Shown one piece after another: positions 42,179 through 51,660 of a DNA stretch of 64,000 bases (position 1 is its first letter; each line of letters opens with the position of its first letter). The DNA lies in NCBI RefSeq assembly GCF_021390195.1, contig NZ_CP090003.1, positions 1,600,001 to 1,664,000 of the forward strand. The letters are read 5' to 3'. A program made the position numbers and the translations under genes. The DNA comes from Flagellimonas sp. CMM7. GTDB lineage: Bacteria > Bacteroidota > Bacteroidia > Flavobacteriales > Flavobacteriaceae. Below the pieces are notes generated by a model that worked only from the letters and a program-made list of their open reading frames with translations, had not been told where the DNA came from and searched no databases.

Positions 42179-42529
42179 TCACTTATTAGTAGTCACTACT
42201 TGTGATTGGTTCCAATTTTTTACATCAACAATACGATTATCCGAATAATCAACTTCTTTCAAAATCTCTCCTTCCCAAAAGAACCACTTACCAGATTTAG
42301 TACCATTAATGTATTTTCCAGAGGCAATTTTATTGCCCTCTAAGTTATACATAAACCATTGTCCATGTAATTTACCTTCCAAGTAATGCCCAACTTGAGC
42401 TATCTGACCGTTTTCGTGAAAATATGTAGCCTTAACCATTTCACCCACTTTCTCCAAAGTAGGCTCTATACTCTGTGAATACATCCCAACTGAAAACACG
42501 ACTGCCATCAAAAATATTGCTTTCTTCAT
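42179..42529 (-). CDS. Secreted MORN/YwqK-type repeat protein
   Basis: The 116-residue product has a signal peptide (to about YSQ, residue 19) and three MORN-like repeats: 'YFHENGQIAQVGHYLEGKLHG', 'YNLEGNKIASGKYINGTKSG', 'FFWEGEILKEVDYSDNR'. Small proteins of this kind are common in Bacteroidetes and lack an assigned function. Upstream (42589-42632) lie 11-bp direct repeats near TAACATTAAAT that match those before the phosphate porin, so I infer phosphate-responsive expression. It stands alone between aspS (divergent) and the RND terminator. Confidence 0.85.
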   Translation of the reverse strand: MKKAIFLMAVVFSVGMYSQSIEPTLEKVGEMVKATYFHENGQIAQVGHYLEGKLHGQWFMYNLEGNKIASGKYINGTKSGKWFFWEGEILKEVDYSDNRIVDVKNWNQSQVVTTNK

Positions 42530-42829
42530 ATGATATGGATTTTGTGGAATTAATCTATGATCTTAACGACATAAATGTACATATTATTTTACATTAAATA
42601 CATATTTTAGTAACATTAAATTTACATTAAACATGTAAGAGTCTATAATTCAATCATTTAATAAAAAAACTTTTCTCATTTATGAAGAAATAATCACTGA
42701 AATATGCTGTGTGCTATGGATTGAGATTATCTTATCATTTCCATATCTCCTGTTTTTCAATAGCACCTCCAAAGTTTAAAGCCCATCAGAAAAATCTATA
42801 TATCTAGCGATATATATTTACAATCCTAT
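42530..42829. other. Intergenic region with 11-bp repeats and an inverted repeat
   Basis: No gene is seen. At 42589-42632 are four 11-bp steps, three of which read TTACATTAAAT, TAACATTAAAT and TTACATTAAAC; they face the MORN gene promoter region (weak -7 TACATTTA on the minus strand at 42572-42579). At 42797-42816 lies a perfect 8-bp inverted repeat, TATATATC-TAGC-GATATATA, at about -45 of aspS. The rest is AT-rich and without recognisable signals. Confidence 0.7.
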
Positions 42830-42837
42830 TAAATTTG
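42830..42837 (+). promoter_or_regulatory. -7 box of aspS
   Basis: TAAATTTG matches TAnnTTTG and lies 17 bases before the aspS ATG at 42855. No TTG is found at the usual upstream distance; an inverted repeat occupies 42797-42816 instead. Confidence 0.65.
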
Positions 42838-42854
42838 CCGCTCAGATAGAAATC

Positions 42855-44603
42855 ATGTATAGAAGTAACACCTGTGGTGACTTAAGAGCATCACATATAA
42901 ATAAAGAAGTAGTCTTAAGTGGTTGGGTTCATAAAGTAAGAGATAAAGGCTTTGTGATTTGGATTGATCTTCGTGATCGTTATGGCATTACACAACTGGT
43001 ACTTGACCAAGACCGTACAACAACAACCCTTTTAGAAAAAGCAAAAGAATTAGGTAGAGAAACGGTTATACAGATTAAAGGTCAGGTAATTGAAAGAGCC
43101 TCTAAAAATCCTAATATCCCAACAGGAGATATAGAAGTGCTTGTAACCGAACTTCAAATATTGAATGAATCTATTTTGCCCCCTTTTACTATTGAAGATG
43201 ATACGGATGGTGGTGAAGATATCCGTATGAAATATCGCTATCTGGATATCCGTAGAAATCCAGTGAAGGATAATCTCATCTTTAGGCACAAAGTAACCAT
43301 GGAGGTTCGCAAATATCTTTCTGACCAGGAATTTATTGAAGTTGAAACACCTTATTTGATAAAGTCCACCCCGGAAGGTGCTAGGGATTTTGTAGTTCCA
43401 AGTAGGATGAATGAAGGCCAGTTTTATGCCCTACCCCAATCCCCGCAAACCTTTAAGCAATTGCTTATGGTTGGTGGAATGGACAAGTATTTTCAGATTG
43501 TTAAGTGCTTTAGGGATGAGGACCTAAGGGCCGACAGGCAACCTGAATTTACGCAGATAGATTGCGAAATGGCCTTCGTGGAACAAGAGGATATTTTAAA
43601 TGCTTTTGAAGGATTAACCAAGCATTTGCTCAAGGAAGTTCATGGGATAGATTCAGAAGATTTTCCAAGAATGACTTTTGATGACGCTATGCGGCTCTAT
43701 GGTAATGACAAGCCAGATATTCGTTTTGGAATGGAATTTGGGGAATTAAATGCAGTTGCCCAACATAAAGATTTTAATGTATTTAACTCAGCTGAGTTAG
43801 TAGTTGGAATTACTGTCCCTGGTGGAGCTACCTATACCCGAAAAGAAATTGACAAGCTTATTGATTGGGTCAGAAGACCGCAAGTAGGCGCCAAAGGTAT
43901 GATCTATGTAAAATGCAATGATGATGGCACTTATAAATCTTCAGTTGATAAATTTTATGATCAAGAGGATTTGGCCAAGTGGGCAGAAGTCACCAAGGCC
44001 AAGAAAGGAGATCTAATCTGTGTGCTTTCTGGCGATACCAATGAGACAAGAGCACAGCTAAGTGCATTGCGTATGGAGTTGGCGGAACGTTTAGGTCTAA
44101 GGAAACCTGATGAATTTGCCCCATTATGGGTGATAGACTTTCCATTATTGGAATTAGATGAAGAAACAGGTGCCTACCATGCCATGCACCATCCATTTAC
44201 CTCTCCTAAACCAGGACAAATGGAACTTCTGGAAACCAATCCCGGTGCAGTAAAGGCCAACGCCTATGACCTTGTATTGAACGGAAATGAAATTGGAGGT
44301 GGTTCTATTCGTATACATGATAAGGACATTCAGGCTACCATGTTTAAACATTTAGGTTTTACTCCAGAAGAAGCCAAGGCACAATTCGGATTCTTAATGG
44401 ATGCCTTTCAGTACGGGGCACCTCCCCATGGTGGAATTGCTTTCGGTCTAGACAGATTAGTTTCTATTTTAGGCGGACAGGAAACCATTAGAGATTTTAT
44501 TGCCTTCCCTAAAAACAACAGTGGTAGAGATGTTATGATTGATGCTCCCGCCACTATTGATGATGAACAATTAAAAGAGCTTCGTTTAAAGCTAGATGTA
44601 TAA
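42855..44603 (+). CDS. aspS: Aspartyl-tRNA synthetase
   Basis: This 582-residue class IIb synthetase charges tRNA-Asp. The N-terminal OB-fold anticodon domain opens '[31 protein letters not shown]' in pieces. Motif 2 is '[18 protein letters not shown]' (near 220) and motif 3 is '[10 protein letters not shown]' (near 535). The bacterial insertion (GAD-type) domain lies between about 290 and 420. The length fits bacterial AspRS. It has its own promoter and terminator. Confidence 0.97.
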   Translation: MYRSNTCGDLRASHINKEVVLSGWVHKVRDKGFVIWIDLRDRYGITQLVLDQDRTTTTLLEKAKELGRETVIQIKGQVIERASKNPNIPTGDIEVLVTELQILNESILPPFTIEDDTDGGEDIRMKYRYLDIRRNPVKDNLIFRHKVTMEVRKYLSDQEFIEVETPYLIKSTPEGARDFVVPSRMNEGQFYALPQSPQTFKQLLMVGGMDKYFQIVKCFRDEDLRADRQPEFTQIDCEMAFVEQEDILNAFEGLTKHLLKEVHGIDSEDFPRMTFDDAMRLYGNDKPDIRFGMEFGELNAVAQHKDFNVFNSAELVVGITVPGGATYTRKEIDKLIDWVRRPQVGAKGMIYVKCNDDGTYKSSVDKFYDQEDLAKWAEVTKAKKGDLICVLSGDTNETRAQLSALRMELAERLGLRKPDEFAPLWVIDFPLLELDEETGAYHAMHHPFTSPKPGQMELLETNPGAVKANAYDLVLNGNEIGGGSIRIHDKDIQATMFKHLGFTPEEAKAQFGFLMDAFQYGAPPHGGIAFGLDRLVSILGGQETIRDFIAFPKNNSGRDVMIDAPATIDDEQLKELRLKLDV

Positions 44604-44614
44604 GATATTTCTGA

Positions 44615-44638
44615 ATCCCGCTCTTAAGCGGGATTTTT
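44615..44638 (+). terminator. Terminator of aspS
   Basis: ATCCCGCT (44615-44622), loop CTTA, AGCGGGAT (44627-44634) and a T run form an intrinsic terminator eleven bases after the aspS stop. Confidence 0.92.
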
Positions 44639-44666
44639 TAATACTTTTAAGTGTACCATCACACTC

Positions 44667-46451
44667 ATGCCCAACAAAAAGAAAAGTTTACTTACACGTT
44701 TCCTTAAATGGAGATATAAAAACATCTCCAATAGGACCTTTGTTCATATCATGAGCTTGGTAGTTGGCTTTTTGGCAGGGTTGGTTGCGGTTACTTTAAA
44801 AAACACCACCTATTTTATTCAATCCCTTTTAGAAAAAGGAATAGTTTTTTCTGAAAACCAGTTATACTTTATTCTACCAATTATTGGTTTGGCCCTTGTA
44901 TTTCTCTATGTAAAATTTGTACATAAAAAGCCCATTCAACATGCAGTTTCTTCCATCATCTTTTCACTTTCAAAAAAAGGTGGGTTGCTAAATGTAAAGG
45001 ACATCTACACTCCTTTGATTGCAGCGCCATTAACAGTTGGTTTTGGTGGGTCTGTTGGGTTGCTAGGTCCTGCAGTTAAATCTGGGTCCGCATTAAGTTC
45101 TAACCTTAGTAGATTGTTTCACATAGATGCCAAAACCCGTTCACTTTTAGTTGCTTGTGCATCCGCAGGAGCAATTTCATCTATATTCCAGTCACCCATT
45201 GCCGCCATAATTTTTGCCGTGGAAGTATTTACATTGGATTTAACGATGCTCTCCATGCTTCCGTTGCTTTTGGCTTCAATTTCTGGCGTACTTACTTCCT
45301 ATTTCTTTTTGGGCAACGAAGTACTTTTTAGCTTTTCACTATCCGAAGGATTTCAACTCAAGGATACCCTTTTCTATATCTTATTGGGAGTAGGCACAGC
45401 ATTCGCATCAATATATTTTACCAAGATGTATTTTGCAATTTTAGAATTGTTCAAACGCTTTAGAAGCCCTAAGTACAAACTTCTGGTTGGCGGTATTGCC
45501 ATTGGGGTCATGCTATATGCAATTCCCCCATTATATGGGGAAGGTTTTGGGTTTATCAATAATTTGTTGGAAGGCGATCATTTAAAAGCTTTGGGCAAAA
45601 CCCCTTTTGATGATTTCACAAACAATATTTGGGTGGTCATAGCCCTATTATTTGGTATTACCATATTTAAGGCCATTGCCATGACCGCAACATTTGCCGC
45701 CGGTGGTGCGGGCGGAATATTCATCCCAACAATGGTCATGGGTAGTGCTTTGGGCAACGTATTGGCCAAGGTTATCAATAACTTGGGGCTTGGCTTTGCG
45801 GTTTCGGAAAGCAATTTCACCCTCATTGGAATGGCAGGGTTAATTGCAGGGGTAATCCATGCTCCTTTAACCGCCATTTTCTTAATTGCTGAAATCACTG
45901 GTGGCTATCAATTGTTTGTTCCCTTGATGATTACCGCTTCCATATCTTATTTAATGACCAAAAATGCATTGGACTATACCATCTACACCAAAGAACTGGC
46001 AAAAATTGGAGCTGTTTTAACACACAATAAAGACCAGATGGTGCTGGGATTAATGGAAATGGATGATGTCATAGAGAAAAACTTTAAACCAGTTCGACCA
46101 GAAATGTCTCTTGGCAACATGCTACACGAATCAGTTTCAAAATCAAAAAGAAATATTTTTCCAGTTTTAAATGAGGAAGAAAAATTGATGGGTATTATAG
46201 TTCTGGACGATATCCGTGAATTTATGTTCGATAATGACCTTTATAATTCCGTTTACGTAAAGAACTTAATGCATGCCCCGCCAGAACACATTTTCTATGA
46301 TACCGATAGCATGAAAATTGTAATGCGAAAATTTCAGGATAGCGGCGCATGGAACTTGCCGGTCATCAAAGAAGGAAAATATATCGGCTTTATTTCCAAA
46401 TCAAAACTACTGACAGCATACCGAAGAAAATTAATTAACTACACCCGATGA
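44667..46451 (+). CDS. CLC-family chloride channel/antiporter with CBS pair, altered filter
   Basis: The 594-residue membrane protein has the CLC fold (residues about 20-435) and a C-terminal CBS domain pair (about 465-585) for nucleotide sensing. The family anion-binding motifs are altered. The GSGIP position reads as part of HKKPIQHAV (near 85-93), GREGP reads GLLGP (near 131-135), while the third motif is kept as GIFIP (near 350). Thus the central Ser and the gating/proton Glu known from E. coli CLC-ec1 are missing. It may be a passive anion channel or carry another ion. The following small gene overlaps its stop by four bases. Confidence 0.9.
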   Translation: MPNKKKSLLTRFLKWRYKNISNRTFVHIMSLVVGFLAGLVAVTLKNTTYFIQSLLEKGIVFSENQLYFILPIIGLALVFLYVKFVHKKPIQHAVSSIIFSLSKKGGLLNVKDIYTPLIAAPLTVGFGGSVGLLGPAVKSGSALSSNLSRLFHIDAKTRSLLVACASAGAISSIFQSPIAAIIFAVEVFTLDLTMLSMLPLLLASISGVLTSYFFLGNEVLFSFSLSEGFQLKDTLFYILLGVGTAFASIYFTKMYFAILELFKRFRSPKYKLLVGGIAIGVMLYAIPPLYGEGFGFINNLLEGDHLKALGKTPFDDFTNNIWVVIALLFGITIFKAIAMTATFAAGGAGGIFIPTMVMGSALGNVLAKVINNLGLGFAVSESNFTLIGMAGLIAGVIHAPLTAIFLIAEITGGYQLFVPLMITASISYLMTKNALDYTIYTKELAKIGAVLTHNKDQMVLGLMEMDDVIEKNFKPVRPEMSLGNMLHESVSKSKRNIFPVLNEEEKLMGIIVLDDIREFMFDNDLYNSVYVKNLMHAPPEHIFYDTDSMKIVMRKFQDSGAWNLPVIKEGKYIGFISKSKLLTAYRRKLINYTR

Positions 46452-46711
46452 AGTTGAAACTTAAACATATAATCGTTTTAATTGTATTGCTTTCCTTCTC
46501 TTCAATTATTTATGGTTTTACAATTAAAGAAGATGATCCTGCTACAGCAAACAAATGTATCGGATTTGGAACTGTAGGGCTTTTCCTTATAGCAATGCCT
46601 CTTTTTTTAATGAAAGAAAGCAAGGGTAAAAGCATGAAAGATTATATGTTAACCAACGAGAACGTTAAAAAAATGCAAGGTAAAGAGCAGAAAAACCCTG
46701 AAAATCAATAA
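46448..46711 (+). CDS. Small two-helix membrane protein, unknown
   Basis: The 87-residue product has two hydrophobic segments (about 5-24 and 38-55) and a basic/polar tail (KESKGKSMKDYMLTNENVKKMQG in part). Its ATG overlaps the CLC stop as ATGA, so the two genes are coupled and it could be a CLC accessory subunit; that is inference. No family is recognised. Confidence 0.75.
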   Translation: MKLKLKHIIVLIVLLSFSSIIYGFTIKEDDPATANKCIGFGTVGLFLIAMPLFLMKESKGKSMKDYMLTNENVKKMQGKEQKNPENQ

Positions 46712-46760
46712 TTTTCACAAGATTTAAAGCTTATTTCACCTAGGTATATTTAAAATATGC

Positions 46761-46768
46761 TACTTTAG
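46761..46768 (+). promoter_or_regulatory. Probable -7 box of the cold-shock gene
   Basis: TACTTTAG differs from TAnnTTTG at one position and lies 23 bases before the ATG at 46792. It is the best candidate in the 80-base intergenic region. Confidence 0.4.
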
Positions 46769-46791
46769 TATTTTAACAATTACTTAATTTA

Positions 46792-46983
46792 ATGACTGGC
46801 ACAGTAAAATTTTTTAATGGATCTAAAGGTTTTGGGTTTATTACCAACGACGACACAGGAAAAGACATTTTTGTTCATGTTACGGCATTGAACGGAGTGG
46901 AATTGAACGAAGGTGACAAAGTAGAATACCAAGAAGAAGAAGGAAGAAAAGGAGTGGTTGCTGCACAAGTGCAAGTAATCTAA
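46792..46983 (+). CDS. Cold-shock domain protein
   Basis: The 63-residue protein is a single cold-shock OB-fold with RNP1 KGFGFI (residues 13-18) and RNP2 DIFVHV (near 25-30). It binds single-stranded RNA or DNA and acts as an RNA chaperone. The length is slightly short of E. coli CspA, as is usual in Bacteroidetes. It is a single-gene unit with a terminator at 47013-47038. Confidence 0.96.
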   Translation: MTGTVKFFNGSKGFGFITNDDTGKDIFVHVTALNGVELNEGDKVEYQEEEGRKGVVAAQVQVI

Positions 46984-47012
46984 CAACAATATTTTATTTT
47001 GATTTGATTAGA

Positions 47013-47038
47013 CCCTGATGGATTCATCAGGGTTTTTT
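47013..47038 (+). terminator. Terminator of the cold-shock gene
   Basis: CCCTGATG, loop GATT, CATCAGGG and six T form an intrinsic terminator 29 bases after the stop. The convergent tadA gene ends at 47041, directly beside it. Confidence 0.92.
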
Positions 47039-47040
47039 AT

Positions 47041-47490
47041 TTAATTCAAATTCCTTCTTTGAATAAAAAATCGCTTCAATAATTCTGAAGCTTCTTTTTC
47101 CAGAACACCCCCAACAAGCTCTGTTTTTGGGTGTAGTTGTCCACCAATCACATTAAAACCTCTTTCTAAATCTGCAGCTCCATATACAATTCTTGAAATC
47201 TGACTCCAATATAACGCCCCCGCACACATTTGGCAAGGTTCCAGTGTAACATACAAAGTGCATTCATGAAGATATTTGCCTCCCAAAAAATTGGAAGCTG
47301 AAGTAATGGCTTGCATCTCAGCATGTGCTGTTACATCTTTTAATCGTTCCGTTAAATTATGTGCTCTTCCAATAATTCTGTCTTTAACCACCACTACCGC
47401 CCCCACGGGAACTTCCCCATTTTCAAAAGCTATTTCAGCCTCTTGTAAGGCTTTTTTCATAAAGTAGTTGTCGTCAAAAGGGTTTTCCAT
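47041..47490 (-). CDS. tadA: tRNA adenosine(34) deaminase / nucleoside deaminase
   Basis: The 149-residue zinc deaminase has HAE (near residue 58) with the catalytic Glu and PCxMC (PCQMC, near 89-93), the zinc ligands. TadA converts A34 to inosine in tRNA-Arg; close guanine deaminases share the fold, but the length, 'NGEVPVGAVVV' opening and C-terminal helix fit TadA. The ATG at 47490 is chosen; a TTG at 47502 is possible but adds only four residues. It is monocistronic. Confidence 0.92.
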   Translation of the reverse strand: MENPFDDNYFMKKALQEAEIAFENGEVPVGAVVVVKDRIIGRAHNLTERLKDVTAHAEMQAITSASNFLGGKYLHECTLYVTLEPCQMCAGALYWSQISRIVYGAADLERGFNVIGGQLHPKTELVGGVLEKEASELLKRFFIQRRNLN

Positions 47491-47543
47491 AGTAATATTC
47501 AAACTTAATATACAATAGTACTTATTACCGTTATTTTAAACAA

Positions 47544-47572
47544 AAAACCCTCTGCTTTTGCAAAGGGTTTTA
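47544..47572 (-). terminator. Terminator of the lipoprotein gene at 47591
   Basis: On the minus strand CCCTTTGC, an A-rich loop and GCAGAGGG form an eight-pair stem with one G-U pair, followed by a T run. It lies 19 bases after the stop of the lipoprotein gene and upstream of tadA. Confidence 0.85.
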
Positions 47573-47590
47573 CTTAATGACTAAGGTATT

Positions 47591-48700
47591 TTATTCTTTT
47601 TCAAAAAATGATTTAAACGAATCAGTACTACCTTCATCTATACTAAATACAAGGTAATCATCTTCAAATCTTAAACCACTTCCATCTTCAACAAATAATG
47701 CACCGTCTCCGGACTCATACTGAAAATTCTCTGTTTCACCATCATATATAATTTGCTCTTCATAAAGAATTGCAATAAACTTTTCTTCTTCTAAAAGGTA
47801 AGCCCAATTTCCATTTCCTGAATTTACATCTTCAAACTCCTCATAAACAGCACTACAGGATTCAATCGACGCATTTGTGTCAAGTTGTTTCTCAGTATCT
47901 AAAAATTCATACTCAAATGTTCCATCATCCTTGAAAATCAGTTTTCCAGAAACAGTAATATAACAGTATTCATTAGCCGTAAGAGTTTCCTGAGAAGCAC
48001 ATTCTATAACTCTTTCTTCTGCACAGTCCTCATCTCCAGGAAAAGAAACTACTTCCGATTCTCCATTAAATACTTGTACTTCCTTTACAATATTCCATGT
48101 TCCAACAATTTCCGAATTACCTCCCCAGCTTTCAACAGTAACGCAAACTTCCTGCGGTGCGCTAATATTACCATCAGCATCGTACACACAGATTACATAA
48201 CAGAAAGTACCTGGTTCAATATTAGAATTGAAATCAACATCTAAAGTATCGTCATTTTCCTTTGCGGTAATAAATGAAGCGGTTTTGTGGTTTTTACCAA
48301 TAAGCCTCTTTAAAGATTTAGAAGATGAGGAGTTTGCATCGATATCAATATCATAATAACTATCCGCCATGGTTCCATCATTTGCTTTAAATTGAAGGTA
48401 AGCCCCCGTTACAGTGGCGTCAGAATCAATAGAAACTTCAAAACCTTCTCCTAACAAGGCCGTTTTGCTTGAAGCCGAAACGTCCAACGAAATTGCTTCG
48501 TTTGGCGTAGGTGGTGTTCCATCATTCTTTGTTCCGCCTTGAATAACTACATTATTGGCAACTTCATTTGCTTGCAATGGTGTTTCTTCCAATTCTTCAA
48601 TAGCTTGGTCACTTTGATTATTGTCAGACCCACTATCCTTGCTACAGGAGGCAAATGCTAACACTAGGGCCAGTGCCCAAATTTTTAGATTGTTTGTCAT
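47591..48700 (-). CDS. Large lipoprotein of unknown function
   Basis: The 369-residue protein has a lipobox 'FASC' (Cys19) and a Ser/Asp/Asn-rich linker, then two parts. Residues 60-190 look like an immunoglobulin-like beta domain with 'CYVICVYDADGNISAPQEVCVTV'. Residues 195-369 form an acidic beta domain opening 'IVGTWNIVKEVQVF', similar to lipocalin-like domains in flavobacterial lipoproteins. The composition is strongly acidic. I do not recognise a specific family. It is divergent from dxs. Confidence 0.75.
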   Translation of the reverse strand: MTNNLKIWALALVLAFASCSKDSGSDNNQSDQAIEELEETPLQANEVANNVVIQGGTKNDGTPPTPNEAISLDVSASSKTALLGEGFEVSIDSDATVTGAYLQFKANDGTMADSYYDIDIDANSSSSKSLKRLIGKNHKTASFITAKENDDTLDVDFNSNIEPGTFCYVICVYDADGNISAPQEVCVTVESWGGNSEIVGTWNIVKEVQVFNGESEVVSFPGDEDCAEERVIECASQETLTANEYCYITVSGKLIFKDDGTFEYEFLDTEKQLDTNASIESCSAVYEEFEDVNSGNGNWAYLLEEEKFIAILYEEQIIYDGETENFQYESGDGALFVEDGSGLRFEDDYLVFSIDEGSTDSFKSFFEKE

Positions 48701-48787
48701 GTTTTTTATTGGGTTATTATTTAAACCCTAAAAATAAAGTTGAAAAATTACGTTCTAAAAACTTTGTTGTAAAGCCAATAAAAACAA

Positions 48788-48815
48788 TTGTCAAAGTTCA
48801 AAAGATGTAGCTTTG
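48788..48815 (+). promoter_or_regulatory. Promoter of dxs
   Basis: TTG (48788-48790), 17 bases and TAGCTTTG (48808-48815) match the consensus. The ATG at 48833 follows 17 bases later. The TTG could be mistaken for a start codon of a longer product but belongs to the promoter. Confidence 0.75.
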
Positions 48816-48832
48816 TAAATTATTTCCATAAA

Positions 48833-50614
48833 ATGGAGAAACCATTTCTTAAACATATCAACACTCCTGTAGCCCTTAAAAAATTATCCTTGGATAAGTT
48901 ACCTCAACTTGCAAAAGAATTAAGGGAATTCATCATCGATATTGTTGCCACAAAGGAAGGGCATTTAGGCGCTAGTTTGGGAGTGGTGGAACTTACCATT
49001 GCTTTACATTATGTTTTTGATACTCCTAATGACAAATTGATATGGGATGTGGGTCATCAGGCCTATGGACATAAAATTTTGACTGGCAGAAAAGATGTTT
49101 TTAACACCAATAGACAATTGGACGGTATTAGTGGCTTTCCAAAAAGAAGTGAAAGTGAATATGATGATTTTGGAACAGGACATAGTTCCACTGCAATTTC
49201 TGCTATTCTTGGAATGGCAATGGCATCCAAGTTAAATGGAACACTTGCAAAACAGCACATTGCTGTGGTGGGAGATGCTTCCATAGCCAGTGGAATGGCT
49301 TTTGAAGGCTTAAATCATCTGGGGGTATCAGATGTAAATGCCCTTATTGTTCTAAATGACAATGCTATTGGAATTGATCCAAGTGTTGGCGCATTAAAAA
49401 AATACTTGACCAATGTAAAAGCAGGTACTGCTAAAGATGAAAATATTTTTGAATGTCTCAATCTAAACTACACAGGTCCTATTGATGGTCATAATGTAAT
49501 AGGCCTAGTTAAGGAACTTGAGAGATTAAAGGCGGTCAATGGACCTAAACTTCTTCACATTATAACAACAAAAGGAAAGGGCCTTAAAAAAGCTGAGGAA
49601 AATCAGGTTGTTTATCATGCCCCAGGAAAATTTGATAAAAATACTGGTGAGCAACTTAAAAAATCAGATGCTGAACAACCTCCAAAATATCAGGATGTTT
49701 TTGGCCACACCCTAGTTGAGTTGGCCAAAAAAAATAAAAAAATCATCGGCATTACACCGGCTATGCCTACGGGAAGTTCCTTAAAATATATGATGGAAGA
49801 AATTCCGGATAGAGCTTTTGATGTAGGCATAGCGGAACAACATGCTGTTACCTTAGCCGCGGGAATGGCCACTCAAGGACTTGTACCTTTCTGTAATATT
49901 TACTCCACCTTCTTACAACGTGCCTACGACCAGGTCATCCATGATGTGGCCTTGCAAAACCTGTCAGTAATTTTTTGTTTGGACAGGGCGGGCCTTGTAG
50001 GTCAAGATGGTCCAACACACCATGGTGTATTTGATCTAGCATATTTGCGATGTGTTCCCAATCTTATTGTGTTCGCCCCCATGAATGAAATGGAACTTAG
50101 AAACATAATGTATACCAGCCAAAATGGTCTAGATTCTCCAATTGCAATTCGATATCCGCGTGGAAGAGGCGTGAATTTAGACTGGAAAAACCAATTTAAT
50201 GATATTGAAATAGGCACAGCTCGTTGTTTAAAGGAAGGTTCTAAAACCGCCGTTCTAACTTTGGGTCATATTGGAAATGAAATCTCAACGATCTTGGAAG
50301 AATTAGGGCAACCTGAATCAATAGGGCATTACGATATGCGTTTTGTAAAACCTCTGGACAAGAAACTGCTAAAAACTATTTTTCAGAAGTACGAAAATAT
50401 CATCACCGTTGAGGACGGTTGTAAAATAGGGGGCCTTGGGTCTGCGATTTTAGAATTCTCAAATGAGGAAAAAATTTCAAAACCTGTTAAAATTTTTGGT
50501 GTGCCTGATAGGTTTGTTGAACATGGAACAATACAAGAAACACAGCAAATAGCTGGTATAGATTTTGATGCATTAAAAACTTACGTTAAATCAACCTTAG
50601 ACCAATGCGATTAA
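48833..50614 (+). CDS. dxs: 1-deoxy-D-xylulose-5-phosphate synthase
   Basis: The 593-residue thiamine-diphosphate enzyme makes DXP from pyruvate and glyceraldehyde 3-phosphate, the first step of the MEP isoprenoid pathway. The cofactor motif region reads GDASIASGMAFEGLNH, the variant usual in Bacteroidetes, followed by LNDNAIGIDPSVGALKKYL. The transketolase middle has 'DVGIAEQHAVTLAAGMA' with the catalytic Glu, and 'DRAGLVGQDGPTHHG'. The start at 48833 is fixed by the promoter upstream. The DUF3078 gene overlaps its stop by ten bases. Its product feeds the polyprenyl and carotenoid enzymes at 32-34 kb. Confidence 0.96.
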   Translation: MEKPFLKHINTPVALKKLSLDKLPQLAKELREFIIDIVATKEGHLGASLGVVELTIALHYVFDTPNDKLIWDVGHQAYGHKILTGRKDVFNTNRQLDGISGFPKRSESEYDDFGTGHSSTAISAILGMAMASKLNGTLAKQHIAVVGDASIASGMAFEGLNHLGVSDVNALIVLNDNAIGIDPSVGALKKYLTNVKAGTAKDENIFECLNLNYTGPIDGHNVIGLVKELERLKAVNGPKLLHIITTKGKGLKKAEENQVVYHAPGKFDKNTGEQLKKSDAEQPPKYQDVFGHTLVELAKKNKKIIGITPAMPTGSSLKYMMEEIPDRAFDVGIAEQHAVTLAAGMATQGLVPFCNIYSTFLQRAYDQVIHDVALQNLSVIFCLDRAGLVGQDGPTHHGVFDLAYLRCVPNLIVFAPMNEMELRNIMYTSQNGLDSPIAIRYPRGRGVNLDWKNQFNDIEIGTARCLKEGSKTAVLTLGHIGNEISTILEELGQPESIGHYDMRFVKPLDKKLLKTIFQKYENIITVEDGCKIGGLGSAILEFSNEEKISKPVKIFGVPDRFVEHGTIQETQQIAGIDFDALKTYVKSTLDQCD

Positions 50615-51660
50615 TTTGTTTTTCTATTCTTTTCCTTGTTGTTTTTTCTACCCAAGCACAAGTAAATCTTCTAAAGGTATTTGAGCCCGACAGCACCGAT
50701 ACTGGCTTTAGAGTAGTCCGAATAAAGGATGTAAAGCTCAAATATGTACCAAGGAGTGCCAAACTCACCGACCCGAGAACTGTATTAAATCGGGTAAAGC
50801 CATTAAGTAGATGGTACAAGCGCTTTAAGCCGCAATCTTTCTGGGATAAAGTAAACGAATTTGGTCTCAACGTAAACGAAGTTGCTTTTGTAAACTGGAA
50901 TGCAGGTGGCGATAACTCTGTATCTGCCTTAGCAAATATGCGCTTTGTTAGAAATTATAAGTTTAGATACCTAAACTGGGACAATGAAGTACGATTACGG
51001 TACGGTCTAAATGCCCAAGAGGGCAGGCAACTTAGAAAGACCGATGATCAGATCAGGCTCTCATCTACCGTTGGTTTTAGAAAGGATACTATTACCAATT
51101 GGTATTATTCGGTTAAATCAACTTTCAATACACAGTTTTCCAATGGATTTAAGTACCCCAACAGGACTACCCCAATTTCAAGGTTTATGGCTCCAGGTTA
51201 TCTTTTTTTAGGAGCTGGAACCTCATATATTCCAGAAGGAAAAAAATTCAATTTATACATATCTCCAATTACCCAAAAAGCAACATTTGTGTTGGATGAA
51301 AATTTATCCAATCAAGGGGCATTTGGTGTTGAGGAAGGAGAACACGTATTTATGGAGATTGGTTTTCTTGTTACCAATACTTGGGAGAAAGAAGTGCTGA
51401 AAAATGTGTTTATGAACCATCGGCTAAGCCTGTATACGGATTACCTCAAAAGCTTTGGTAATATAGATGTGGATTGGGAAGTCACCTTCAATTTAAAGGT
51501 AAATGATCATATTAACGCCAATATTGGAACACACCTCATTTATGATGATGATATTAAGTTTGATGAGGTGGTCGCCGATGATGGAACCATAATAGATCCT
51601 GGGGTTGCCAGAATACAGTTTAAGCAATCCCTGGGTGTGGGGCTTACTTATGCTTTCTAA
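50605..51660 (+). CDS. DUF3078-family outer-membrane-like protein
   Basis: The 351-residue protein has a signal peptide (to about QAQ, residue 19) and a beta-strand-rich body with 'NEVAFVNWNAGGDNSVSALANMRF' in part and a terminal aromatic residue (AF), as in outer-membrane beta-barrels. DUF3078 proteins are common in Bacteroidetes, with no proven role. The start overlaps dxs by ten bases, so translation is coupled. Its stop overlaps the convergent dgt gene by four bases. Confidence 0.92.
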   Translation: MRLICFSILFLVVFSTQAQVNLLKVFEPDSTDTGFRVVRIKDVKLKYVPRSAKLTDPRTVLNRVKPLSRWYKRFKPQSFWDKVNEFGLNVNEVAFVNWNAGGDNSVSALANMRFVRNYKFRYLNWDNEVRLRYGLNAQEGRQLRKTDDQIRLSSTVGFRKDTITNWYYSVKSTFNTQFSNGFKYPNRTTPISRFMAPGYLFLGAGTSYIPEGKKFNLYISPITQKATFVLDENLSNQGAFGVEEGEHVFMEIGFLVTNTWEKEVLKNVFMNHRLSLYTDYLKSFGNIDVDWEVTFNLKVNDHINANIGTHLIYDDDIKFDEVVADDGTIIDPGVARIQFKQSLGVGLTYAF

